In this document: in pieces, positions 31,601 to 45,170 of the stretch
Position numbering within the stretch: the first letter of the stretch is position 1
How the letters are laid out: each line of letters opens with the position of its first letter
Origin: Aradus depressus
Taxonomy: Eukaryota; Arthropoda; Insecta; Hemiptera; Aradidae
NCBI GenBank assembly: GCA_963662175.1
Contig: OY759219.1
Location: 44,260,675 to 44,324,674, forward strand
DNA length: 64,000 nt
Direction: 5' to 3'
Position numbers and translations under genes: made by a program
Notes under the pieces: model-generated
What the model was told of the DNA's origin: nothing
Databases searched by the model: none
What the model saw: only the letters and a program-made list of their open reading frames with translations

Positions 31601-34600
31601 AACATTGTATAGGTGCGATATTAACTGAGACCTAATTAATGATAAGGACTGGGCTTCATAAAGAAACATTTCCATAGAAGAATGTTTATTTGAAAGAGAG
31701 CTGAAACAAACCAACATTGTATAGGTGCGATATTAACTGAGACCTAATTAATTATAAGAACTGGGAATTCAACAAAAAACATTTCCAAAGAATGTTTATT
31801 TGAAAGAGAGCTGAAACAAACCAACATTGTATAGGTGCAATATAAACTGAGACCTAATTAATTATAAGAACTGGGAATTCAACAAAAAACATTTCCAAAG
31901 AATGTTTATTTGAAAGAGAGCTGAAACAAACCAACATTGTATAGGTGCAATATTAACAGAGATCTAATTAATGACAAGAACTGGGAATTAATCAAAAAAC
32001 ATTTCCAAAGAATGTTTATTTGAAAGAGAGCTGAAACCAACCAACATTGTATAGGTGCAATATTAACTGAGACCTAATTAATGATAAGAACTGGGAATTC
32101 ATCGAAAAACGTTTTCAGAGAAGAATGTTCATTTGAATGAGAGCTGAAACAAACCAACATTGTATAGGTGCGATATTAACTGAGACCTAATTAATGATAA
32201 GAACTGGGAAGTCATAAAGAAACATTTCCATAGAAGAATGTTTATTTGAATGAGAGCTGAAACAAACCAACATTGTATAGGTTCGATATCAACTGAGACC
32301 TAATTGTTGATAAGAACTGGGAATTCAACAAAAAACATTTCCAAAGAATGTTTATTTGAAAGAGAGCTGAAACAAACCAACATTGTATAGGTGCAATATT
32401 AACTGAGACCTAATTAATTATAAGAACTGGGAATTCAACAAAAAACATTTCCAAAGAATGTTTATTTGAAAGAGAGCTGAAACAAACCAACATTGTATAG
32501 GTGCAATATAAACTGAGACCTAATTAATTATAAGAACTGGGAATTCAACAAAAAACATTTCCATAGAATGTTTATTTGAAAGAGAGCCGAAACAAACCAA
32601 CATTGTATAGGTGCAATATTAACTGAGATCTAATTAATGACAAGAACTGGGAATTAATCAAAAAACATTTCCAAAGAATGTTTATTTGAAAGAGAGCTGA
32701 AACAAACCAACATTGTATAGGTGCAATATTAACTGAGATCTAATTAATGATAAGAACTGGGAATTCATCAAAAAACATTTCCATAGAAGAATATTTATTT
32801 GAAAGAGAGCTGAAACAAACCAACATTGTATAGGTTCGATATCAACTGAGACCTAATTGCTTATAAAAACTGGGAATTCAACAAAAAACATTTCCATAGA
32901 AGAATATTTATTTGAAAGAGAGCTGAAACAAACCAACATTGTATAGGTGCAATATTAACTGAGACCTAATTAATGATAAGAACTGGGAATTCATCGAAAA
33001 ACGTTTTCAGAGAAGAATGTTTATTTGAATGAGAGCTGAAACAAACCAACATTGTATAGGTTCGATATCAACTGAGACCTAATTGTTGATAAGAACTGGG
33101 AATTCATAAAGTAACATTTCCATAGAAGAATGTTTATTTGAAAGAGAGCTGAAACAAACCAACATTGTATAGGTGCGATATTAACTGAGACCTAATTAAT
33201 GATAAGAACTGGGAAGTCATAAAGAAACATTTCCATAGAAGAATGTTTATTTGAATGAGAGCTGAAACAAACCAACATTGTATAGGTTCGATATCAACTG
33301 AGACCTAATTGTTGATAAGAACTGGGAATTCAACAAAAAACATTTCCAAAGAATGTTTAATTGAAAGAGAGCTGAAACAAACCAACATTGTATAGGTGCA
33401 ATATTAACTGAGACCTAATTAATTATAAGAACTGGGAATTCAACAAAAAACATTTCCAAAGAATGTTTATTTGAAAGAGAGCTGAAACAAACCAACATTG
33501 TATAGGTGCAATATTAACCGAGCCCTAATTAATGATAAGAACTGGGAATTCATCGAAAAACATTTCCATAGAAGAATGTTTATTTGAAAGAGATCTGAAA
33601 CAAATCAACATTGTATAGGTGCGATATTAACTGAGACCTAATTAATGATAAGAACTGGGAATTCATAAAGAAACATTTCCATAGAAGAATGTTTATTTGA
33701 AAGAGAGCTGAAACAAACCAACATTGTATAGGTGCGATATTAACTGAGACCTAATTAATGATACGAACTGGGAATTCATAAAGAAACATTTCCATAGAAG
33801 AATGTTTATTTGGAAGAGAGCTGAAACAAACCAACATTATATAGGTGCGATATTAACTGAGACCTAATTAATTATAAGAACTGGGAATTCAACAAAAAAC
33901 ATTTCCAAAGAATGTTTATTTGAAAGAGAGCTGAAACAAATCAACATTGTATAGGTGCGATATTAACTGAGACCTAATTAATGATAAGAACTGGGAATTC
34001 ATAAAGAAACATTTCCATAGAAGAATGTTTATTTGGAAGAGAGCTGAAACAAACCAACATTGTATAGGTGCGATATTAACTGAGACCTAATTAATTATAA
34101 GAACTGGGAATTCAACAAAAAACATTTCCAAAGAATGTTTATTTGAAAGAGAGCTGGAACAAACCAACATTGTATAGGTGCAATAATAACTGAGATCTAA
34201 TTAATGACAAGAACTGGGAATTAATCAAAATACGTTTCCAGAGAAGAATGTTTATTTGAAAGAGAGCTGGAACAAACCAATATTGTATAGGTGCGATATT
34301 AACTGAGACCTAATTAATTATAAGAACTGGGAATTCAACAAAAAACATTTCCAAAGAATGTTTATTTGAAAGAGAGCTGAAACAAACCAACATTGTATAG
34401 GTGCAATATAAACTGAGACCTAATTAATTATAAGAACTGGGAATTCAACAAAAAACATTTCCAAATATGTTTATATGAAAGAGAGCTGAAACAAACCAAC
34501 ATTGTATAGGTGCGATATTAACTGAGACCTAATTAATTATAAGAACTGGGAATTCATCGAAAAACATTTCCAAAGAATGTTTATTTGAAAGTGAGCTAAA

Positions 34601-37600
34601 ACAAACCAACATTGTATAGGTGCGATATTAACTGAGACCTAATTAATGATAAGAACTGGGAATTCATAAAGAAACATTTCCATAGAAGAATGTTTATTTG
34701 AAAGAGAGCTGAAACAAACCAACATTGTATAGGTGCGATATTAACTGAGACCTAATTAATTATAAGAACTGGGAATTCAACAAAAAACATTTCCAAAGAA
34801 TGTTTATTTGAAAGAGAGCTAAAACAAACCAACATTGTATAGGTGCGATATTAACTGAGACCTAATTAATTATAAGAACTGGGAATTCAACAAAAAACAT
34901 TTCCAAAGAATGTTTATTTGAAAGAGAGCTGAAACAAACCAACATTGTATAGGTGCAATATAAACTGAGAGCTAATTAATTATAAGAACTGGGAATTCAA
35001 CAAAAAACATTTCCAAATATGTTTATATGAAAGAGAGCTGAAACAAACCAACATTGTATAGGTGCGATATTAACTGAGACCTAATTAATTATAAGAACTG
35101 GGAATTCATCGAAAAACATTTCCAAAGAATGTTTATTTGAAAGTGAGCTAAAACAAACCAACATTGTATAGGTGCGATATTAACTGAGACCTAATTAATG
35201 ATAAGAACTGGGAATTCATAAAGAAACATTTCCATAGAAGAATGTTTATTTGAAAGAGAGCTGAAACAAACCAACATTGTATAGGTGCGATATTAACTGA
35301 GACCTAATTAATTATAAGAACTGGGAATTCAACAAAAAACATTTCCAAAGAATGTTTATTTGAAAGAGAGCTAAAACAAACCAACATTGTATAGGTGCGA
35401 TATTAACTGAGACCTAATTAATGATAAGAACTGGGAATTCATAAAGAAACATTTCCATAGAAGAATGTTTATTTGAAAGAGAGCTGAAACAAACCAACAT
35501 TGTATAGGTGCAATATTAACTGAGACCTAATTAATGATAAGAACTGGGAATTCATCGAAAAACATTTCCAAAGAATGTTTATTTGAAAGAGAGCTAAAAC
35601 AAACCAACATTGTATAGGTGCGATATTAACTGAGACCTAATTAATGATAAGAACTGGGAATTCATAAAGAAACATTTCCATAGAAGAATGTTTATTTGAA
35701 AGTGAGCTGAAACAAACCAACATTGTATAGGTTCGATATCAACTGAGACCTAATTAATGATAAGAACTGGGAATTCATAAAGAAACATTTCCATAGAAGA
35801 ATGTTTATTTGGAAGAGAGCTGAAACAAACCAACATTATATAGGTGCGATATTAACTGAGACCTAATTAATTATAAGAACTGGGAATTCAACAAAAAACA
35901 TTTCCAAAGAATGTTTATTTGAAAGAGAGCTGAAACAAATCAACATTGTATAGGTGCGATATTAACTGAGACCTAATTAATGATAAGAACTGGGAATTCA
36001 TAAAGAAACATTTCCATAGAAGAATGTTTATTTGGAAGAGAGCTGAAACAAACCAACATTGTATAGGTGCGATATTAACTGAGACCTAATTAATTATAAG
36101 AACTGGGAATTCAACAAAAAACATTTCCAAAGAATGTTTATTTGAAAGAGAGCTGGAACAAACCAACATTGTATAGGTGCAATAATAACTGAGATCTAAT
36201 TAATGACAAGAACTGGGAATTAATCAAAATACGTTTCCAGAGAAGAATGTTTATTTGAAAGAGAGCTGGAACAAACCAATATTGTATAGGTGCGATATTA
36301 ACTGAGACCTAATTAATTATAAGAACTGGGAATTCAACAAAAAACATTTCCAAAGAATGTTTATTTGAAAGAGAGCTGAAACAAACCAACATTGTATAGG
36401 TGCAATATAAACTGAGACCTAATTAATTATAAGAACTGGGAATTCAACAAAAAACATTTCCAAATATGTTTATATGAAAGAGAGTTGAAACAAACCAACA
36501 TTGTATAGGTGCGATATTAACTGAGACCTAATTAATTATAAGAACTGGGAATTCATCGAAAAACATTTCCAAAGAATGTTTATTTGAAAGTGAGCTAAAA
36601 CAAACCAACATTGTATAGGTGCGATATTAACTGAGACCTAATTAATGATAAGAACTGGGAATTCATAAAGAAACATTTCCATAGAAGAATGTTTATTTGA
36701 AAGAGAGCTGAAACAAACCAACATTGTATAGGTGCGATATTAACTGAGACCTAATTAATTATAAGAACTGGGAATTCAACAAAAAACATTTCCAAAGAAT
36801 GTTTATTTGAAAGAGAGCTAAAACAAACCAACATTGTATAGGTGCGATATTAACTGAGACCTAATTAATTATAAGAACTGGGAATTCAACAAAAAACATT
36901 TCCAAAGAATGTTTATTTGAAAGAGAGCTGAAACAAACCAACATTGTATAGGTGCAATATAAACTGAGAGCTAATTAATTATAAGAACTGGGAATTCAAC
37001 AAAAAACATTTCCAAATATGTTTATATGAAAGAGAGCTGAAACAAACCAACATTGTATAGGTGCGATATTAACTGAGACCTAATTAATTATAAGAACTGG
37101 GAATTCATCGAAAAACATTTCCAAAGAATGTTTATTTGAAAGTGAGCTAAAACAAACCAACATTGTATAGGTGCGATATTAACTGAGACCTAATTAATGA
37201 TAAGAACTGGGAATTCATAAAGAAACATTTCCATAGAAGAATGTTTATTTGAAAGAGAGCTGAAACAAACCAACATTGTATAGGTGCGATATTAACTGAG
37301 ACCTAATTAATTATAAGAACTGGGAATTCAACAAAAAACATTTCCAAAGAATGTTTATTTGAAAGAGAGCTAAAACAAACCAACATTGTATAGGTGCGAT
37401 ATTAACTGAGACCTAATTAATGATAAGAACTGGGAATTCATAAAGAAACATTTCCATAGAAGAATGTTTATTTGAAAGAGAGCTGAAACAAACCAACATT
37501 GTATAGGTGCAATATTAACTGAGACCTAATTAATGATAAGAACTGGGAATTCATCGAAAAACATTTCCAAAGAATGTTTATTTGAAAGAGAGCTAAAACA

Positions 37601-40600
37601 AACCAACATTGTATAGGTGCGATATTAACTGAGACCTAATTAATGATAAGAACTGGGAATTCATAAAGAAACATTTCCATAGAAGAATGTTTATTTGAAA
37701 GTGAGCTGAAACAAACCAACATTGTATAGGTTCGATATCAACTGAGACCTAATTAATGATAAGAACTGGGAAGTCATAAAGAAACATTTCCATAGAAGAA
37801 TGTTTATTTGAATGAGAGCTGAAACAAACCAACATTGTATAGGTTCGATATCAACTGAGACCTAATTGCTTATAAAAACTGGGAATTCAACAAAAAACAT
37901 TTCCATAGAAGAATATTTATTTGAAAGTGAGCTGAAACAAACCAACATTGTATAGGTGCAATATTAACTGAGACCTAATTAATGATAAGAACTGGGAATT
38001 CATAAAGAAACATTTCCATAGAAGAATGTTTATTTGAAAGAGAGCTGAAGCAAACCAACATTGTATAGGTGCGATATTAACTGAGACGTAATTAATGATA
38101 AGAACTGGGAATTCATAAAGAAACATTTCCATAGAAGAATGTTTATTTGAAAGAGAGCTGAAACAAACCAACATTGTATAGGTGCGATATTAACTGAGAC
38201 CTAATTAATTATAAGAACTGGGAATTCAACAAAAAACATTTCCAAAGAATGTTTATTTGAAAGAGAGCTAAAACAAACCAACATTGTATAGGTGCGATAT
38301 TAACTGAGACCTAATTAATGATAAGAACTGGGAATTCATAAAGAAACATTTCCATAGAAGAATGTTTATTTGAAAGAGAGCTGAAACAAACCAACATTGT
38401 ATAGGTGCAATATTAACTGAGACCTAATTAATGATAAGAACTGGGAATTCATCGAAAAACATTTCCAAAGAATGTTTATTTGAAAGTGAGCTAAAACAAA
38501 CCAACATTGTATAGGTGCGATATTAACTGAGACCTAATTAATGATAAGAACTGGGAATTCATAAAGAAACATTTCCATAGAAGAATGTTTATTTGAAAGA
38601 GAGCTGAAACAAACCAACATTGTATAGGTGCGATATTAACTGAGACCTAATTAATTATAAGAACTGGGAATTCAACAAAAAACATTTCCAAAGAATGTTT
38701 ATTTGAAAGAGAGCTAAAACAAACCAACATTGTATAGGTGCGATATTAACTGAGACCTAATTAATGATAAGAACTGGGAATTCATAAAGAAACATTTCCA
38801 TAGAAGAATGTTTATTTGAAAGTGAGCTGAAACAAACCAACATTGTATAGGTTCGATATCAACTGAGACCTAATTAATGATAAGAACTGGGAAGTCATAA
38901 AGAAACATTTCCATAGAAGAATGTTTATTTGAATGAGAGCTGAAACAAACCAACATTGTATAGGTTCGATATCAACTGAGACCTAATTGCTTATAAAAAC
39001 TGGGAATTCAACAAAAAACATTTCCATAGAAGAATATTTATTTGAAAGAGAGCTGAAACAAACCAACATTGTATAGGTGCAATATTAACTGAGACCTAAT
39101 TAATGATAAGAACTGGGAATTCATAAAGAAACATTTCCATAGAAGAATGTTTATTTGAAAGAGAGCTGAAGCAAACCAACATTGTATAGGTGCGATATTA
39201 ACTGAGACGTAATTAATGATAAGAACTGGGAATTCATAAAGAAACATTTCCATAGAAGAATGTTTATTTGAAAGAGAGCTGAAACAAACCAACATTGTAT
39301 AGGTGCGATATTAACTGAGACCTAATTAATTATAAGAACTGGGAATTCAACAAAAAACATTTCCAAAGAATGTTTATTTGAAAGAGAGCTAAAACAAACC
39401 AACATTGTATAGGTGCGATATTAACTGAGACCTAATTAATGATAAGAACTGGGAATTCATAAAGAAACATTTCCATAGAAGAATGTTTATTTGAAAGAGA
39501 GCTGAAACAAACCAACATTGTATAGGTGCAATATTAACTGAGACCTAATTAATGATAAGAACTGGGAATTCATCGAAAAACATTTCCAAAGAATGTTTAT
39601 TTGAAAGTGAGCTAAAACAAACCAACATTGTATAGGTGCGATATTAACTGAGACCTAATTAATGATAAGAACTGGGAATTCATAAAGAAACATTTCCATA
39701 GAAGAATGTTTATTTGAAAGAGAGCTGAAACAAACCAACATTGTATAGGTGCGATATTAACTGAGACGTAATTAATGATAAGAACTGGGAATTTCTAAAG
39801 AAACATTTCCATAGAAGAATGTTTATTTGAAAGAGAGCTGAAACAAACCAACATTGTATAGGTGCAATATTAACTGAGACCTAATTAATTATAAGAACTG
39901 GGAATTCAACAAAAAACATTTCCAAAGAATGTTTATTTGAAAGAGAGCTGAAACAAACCAACATTGTATAAGTGCAATATTAACTGAGACCTAATTAATT
40001 ATAAGAACTGGGAATTCAACAAAAAACATTTCCAAAGAATGTTTATTTGAAAGAGAGCTGAAACAAACCAACATTGTGTAGGTGCAATATTAACTGAGAT
40101 CTAATTAATGACAAGAACTGGGAATTAATCAAAATACGTTTCCAGAGAAGAATGTTTATTTGAAAGAGAGCTGAAACAAACCAACATTGTATAGGTGCAA
40201 TATTAACTGAGATCTAATTAATGATAAGAACTGGGAATTCATCAAAAAACATTTCCATAGAAGAATATTTATTTGAAAGAGAGCTGAAACAAACCAACAT
40301 TGTATAGGTTCGATACCAACTGAGACCTAATTGCTTATAAAAACTGGGAATTCAACAAAAAACATTTCCATAGAAGAATATTTATTTGAAAGAGAGCTGA
40401 AACAAACCAACATTGTATAGGTGCAATATTAACTGAGACCTAATTAATGATAAGAACTGGGAATTCATCGAAAAACTTTTTCAGAGAAGAATGTTTATTT
40501 GAATGAGAGCTGAAACAAACCAACATTGTATAGGTTAGATATCAACTGAGACCTAATTGTTGATAAGAACTGGGAATTCATAAAGAAACATTTCCATAGA

Positions 40601-42540
40601 AGAATGTTTATTTGAAAGAGAGCTGAAACAAACCAACATTGTATAGGTGCGATATTAACTGTGACCTAATCATTGATAAGAACTGGGAATTCATAAAGAA
40701 ACATTTCCATAGAAGAATGTTTATTTGAAAGAGAGCTGAAACAAACCAACATTGTATAGGTGCAATATTAACTGAGACCTAATTAATGATAAGAACTGGG
40801 AATTCATCGAAAAACATTTCCAAAGAATGTTTATTTGAAAGTGAGCTAAAACAAACCAACATTGTATAGGTGCGATATTAACTGAGACCTAATTAATGAT
40901 AAGAACTGGGAATTCATAAAGAAACATTTCCATAGAAGAATGTTTATTTGAAAGAGAGCTGAAACAAACCAACATTGTATAGGTGCGATATTAACTGAGA
41001 CGTAATTAATGATAAGAACTGGGAATTTCTAAAGAAACATTTCCATAGAAGAATGTTTATTTGAAAGAGAGCTGAAACAAACCAACATTGTATAGGTGCA
41101 ATATTAACTGAGACCTAATTAATTATAAGAACTGGGAATTCAACAAAAAACATTTCCAAAGAATGTTTATTTGAAAGAGAGCTGAAACAAACCAACATTG
41201 TATAAGTGCAATATTAACTGAGACCTAATTAATTATAAGAACTGGGAATTCAACAAAAAACATTTCCAAAGAATGTTTATTTGAAAGAGAGCTGAAACAA
41301 ACCAACATTGTGTAGGTGCAATATTAACTGAGATCTAATTAATGACAAGAACTGGGAATTAATCAAAATACGTTTCCAGAGAAGAATGTTTATTTGAAAG
41401 AGAGCTGAAACAAACCAACATTGTATAGGTGCAATATTAACTGAGATCTAATTAATGATAAGAACTGGGAATTCATCAAAAAACATTTCCATAGAAGAAT
41501 ATTTATTTGAAAGAGAGCTGAAACAAACCAACATTGTATAGGTTCGATACCAACTGAGACCTAATTGCTTATAAAAACTGGGAATTCAACAAAAAACATT
41601 TCCATAGAAGAATATTTATTTGAAAGAGAGCTGAAACAAACCAACATTGTATAGGTGCAATATTAACTGAGACCTAATTAATGATAAGAACTGGGAATTC
41701 ATCGAAAAACTTTTTCAGAGAAGAATGTTTATTTGAATGAGAGCTGAAACAAACCAACATTGTATAGGTTAGATATCAACTGAGACCTAATTGTTGATAA
41801 GAACTGGGAATTCATAAAGAAACATTTCCATAGAAGAATGTTTATTTGAAAGAGAGCTGAAACAAACCAACATTGTATAGGTGCGATATTAACTGTGACC
41901 TAATCATTGATAAGAACTGGGAAGTCATAAAAAAACATTTCCATAAAAGAATGTTTATTTGAATGAGAGCTGAAACAAACCAACATTGTATAGGTTCGAT
42001 ATCAACTGAGACCTAATTGTTGATAAGAACTGGGAATTCATAAAGAAACATTTCCATAGAAGAATGTTTATTTGAAAGAGAGCTGGAACAAACCAACATT
42101 GTATAGGTGCGATATTAACTGAGACCTAATTAATGATAAGAACTGCGAATTCATAAAGAAACATTTTCATAGAAGAATGTTTATTTGAAAGAGAGCTGAA
42201 ACAAACCAACATTGTATAGGTGCAATATTAACTGAGACCTAATTAATGTTAAGAACTGGGAATTCATCGAAAAACGTTTTCAGAGAAGAATGTTTATTTG
42301 AATGAGAGCTGAACCAAACCAACATTGTATAGGTTCGATATCAACTGAGACCTAATTGTTGATAAGAACTGGGAATTCATAAAGAAACATTTCGATAGAA
42401 GAATGTTTATTTGAAAGAGAGCTGAAACAAACCAACATTGTATAGGTGCAATATTAACTGAGACCTAATTAATGATAAGAACTGGTAATTCATAAAGAAA
42501 CATTTCCAGAGAAGAATGTTTATTTGAATGAGAGCTGAAG
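25664..42540 (+). repeat. satellite array 1: 110/113-bp unit, about 150 copies
   Basis: A head-to-tail unit with the fixed blocks CAAACCAACATTGTATAGGT, TTAACTGAGACCTAATTA, GATAAGAACTGGGAATTC, AACATTTCCA and GAATGTTTATTTGAAAGAGA. Two length classes exist: 110 bp (CCAAAGAATG) and 113 bp (CCATAGAAGAATG), usually linked to CAACAAAAAA versus CATAAAGAAA. Neighbouring 110-bp units start at 25891 and 26001. The first unit is diverged (GGAACAAACC-ATTCTATAAG). The array ends inside GAGAGCTGAAG at 42540. Most units carry GAATTC. No unit encodes a sustained frame; two identical 85-residue minus frames (37917-38174, 39038-39295) merely mark a duplication. Confidence 0.97.
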
Positions 42541-43114
42541 TTGCGCATTATACTTCCTCAAATACTTCTTATCGATTCAAAAAAAAATTACCCATATGAA
42601 AAATCAAATATCGATTCCTTAAATCACTTACTTAAAAAAAAAACTTTCTTACTTCTTCACAATCTATATAAATAATTCGAACTGGTCAATAAACAAAATT
42701 AAACGAACTTCATAAATGACTTAGCAAATTCTTAATAATACTAACTAATCAACCATCACCATATAACTAAATAAAAAAACGCATAAATACTATATATCAA
42801 ACTTCAAATAACTCCTCTCATTTGTTCAAAATATTATCAATAAACCTCATTCATACAAATATCTTCTCAAAAAAAAAAAACTTCCGAAATAAATCAATTC
42901 TATATAAAAAAAAATACAAAAAAAAAATTTGCTATCGTTTCACTCCCAAGGCCTCAATCAATCTATAATTAAATTCAATATATAAAATTTCAAATAATTC
43001 CCATTGTTCAATCGATCTTACTCATAAAAAAATTTATCTTCTCAAAAAAAATCAATCAAACAAAAAGAAAACATCCCAAATCTAAAATTGGATCAAGTTT
43101 ATATTTATAAAATT
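42541..43114. other. AT/C-rich spacer, no gene seen
   Basis: Strongly A- and C/T-biased + strand, with very little G, and A runs. It separates the satellite from the ACTAG-headed repeats. Nothing recognisable. Confidence 0.5.
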
Positions 43115-45170
43115 ACTAGCTGACCCGACAGACGTCGTTCTGTCAAAAGCTATTGGACTGGATTTTTTTTTTCATTTATTTTTTTTACTTGGAACCACAG
43201 CAAGTTCCTACTTAAGAACACAGGGCACCATAGATAGTATGCGCCTTGCAACTCCGTGAAACCAGCTATTAAGTTCTTAGGACCGCTGGGCAACACAGAT
43301 AGTACGTAGTTCGGAACGCAGGGCACCGCAGCTAGTATGTGCCTTGCAACAGCGGATGCCCTAGGTATTTTGTGCTTGAGAACGCTGGTGAGAGCTATTA
43401 TTTACCGTGCAACCACCTTCAAGGTAATACATGCTTAGGAAACCCACCCTACCAAAATTAGGGCTATTTCCCATCTTTAAGAAAACTCCATGTGAGATTC
43501 ATTCAGCATCAATGGACCCCCGCCCCTCCCGTCCAAAAGGGTCACAGCCAATTTTTAAATATTGATTTTGAAACTACTATTTAGGTATATGCTTGCCCTC
43601 CCCCCCCCCCCCCCCCCCCATACCCCCCTCCCGTTGACAATTTTGAGACGTCACATATCCTTTTTTTGTTTTTGTCTTTTAAGAATACTACATGTGAAAT
43701 TCCATGACAATCCGACCATTCGTTAATGAGCTACAACTATTTTATGCTAAGGCCTACCCCCAAAACCCCCCTCCCTTTCAAAATGTTGAGATGCCACACA
43801 CCCTATTTTTTAATTCGGGCTTTAAGAATACCACATCTGAAATTCCATGACAATCCGATCATCTGGTAATGACCTATCAGTATCTTTATATTTACGCCTA
43901 CCCCCACAACTCCCCTCCCTTTTATGACGTCACACACTTTATTTTTCAGTTTGACTTTCAAGAATTCGACATTTGAAATTCCATGACAATCCGATCATCC
44001 GTTAAAGACCTATCACTATCTTTATATGTACGCCTACCCCCACAACCCCCCCTCCCGTTCAAAATTTTGAGATGTCACGTACCGTATTTTTCAATTTGGC
44101 CTTTAAGAATACTACATGTCAAATTTCGTGACAATCCGACTAACCGTTAATGAGCTAGGACTATATTTATACTTGGGCCCCCCCCCATAACCCCCCCTCC
44201 TGTTCAAAATTTTGAGATGTCACGTAGCGTATTTTTCAATTTGGCCTTTAAGCATACTACATGTCTAATTCCATGACATTCCGAACATCCGTTAAAGACC
44301 TATCACTATCTTTATATGTAGGCCTACCCCCACAACCCCCCCTCCCGTTCACAATTTTTAGATGTCATGTACCGTATTTTTCAATTTGGCCTTTAAGAAT
44401 ACTACATGTGAAATTCCATGTCAATCGGATCATCCGTTAAAGACCTATCACTATCTTTATATTAGGCCTAACCCCCCCCCCCCCCCCCCCCCCTCCCATT
44501 CAAATTTTGAGACTTCACACATCCTTTTTTTAAATTTGGATTTTTAGAATACTACATGTGGAATTCCATGACAATCCGACTATTAGTTAATGAGTTACCG
44601 GTATCTTTATACTAAGGCCTACCTCCACAACCCCCGCTCCCGTGCAAAATTTAGCCAATCATTTTTATTATATAGATGTAGATATGTAAAAACTGAATAA
44701 AACGAAACAGTAAGTAGATGACAAAGATGACAACCAAAGATAAATCGAGGAACTTGCCAGAAGCGAAGATTTAAAAACAATCAAGGAAACAAAACGCACT
44801 AAAAACTGATAACACGCACTAAAAACTGAATAAAACGAAACAGTAAGAGTTGTAATTACGTTTTATTCAGCCAAGAAAATAACATGCTCTAAAAACTGAA
44901 TAAAACGAAATGGTAAGTAAATGATTTTAGGGTGTCTGAGATCGATTCACTTGATCGATTCATTGTTCACATCGATTATTACGATCCCAAACATCGATTC
45001 TTCGATTAATCTATCTCAGATCGCTATCCCTAGAATTAACAGCTAAGAACTCTTCATAAGAACCTTCCTCGGACTTCAACGAATATTTGAAAAAAAAAAT
45101 TAGCCGAATTGGTCCAGCCGTTCTCGAGTTTTGCGCTTAGCAAAATTTAGCACTCATTTTTATTATATAG
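43115..45170 (+). repeat. ACTAG-headed repeat, tandem copy 1 (2056 bp)
   Basis: It starts ACTAGCTGACCCGACAGAC and ends TTTTTATTATATAG at 45170, next to the following copy. The head, the phrase AATTGGTCCAGCCGTTCTCG near 45105 and the TTATATAG tail are typical of abundant short insect retroposon-like repeats. The middle (about 43640-44640) holds about seven diverged units of roughly 140 bp containing ATACTACATGT, TTCCATGACAATCCGA, CCGTTAAAGACCTATCACTA and CCTACCCCCAC. There are C runs of 20 and 22 at 43600 and 44472. A second TTTTTATTATATAG end lies at about 44675. Confidence 0.8.

Noticed and set aside
25664..42540. CRISPR array
   Set aside because: Units are contiguous 110/113-bp repeats with no unique spacers, in eukaryotic intron-bearing DNA, with no cas genes.
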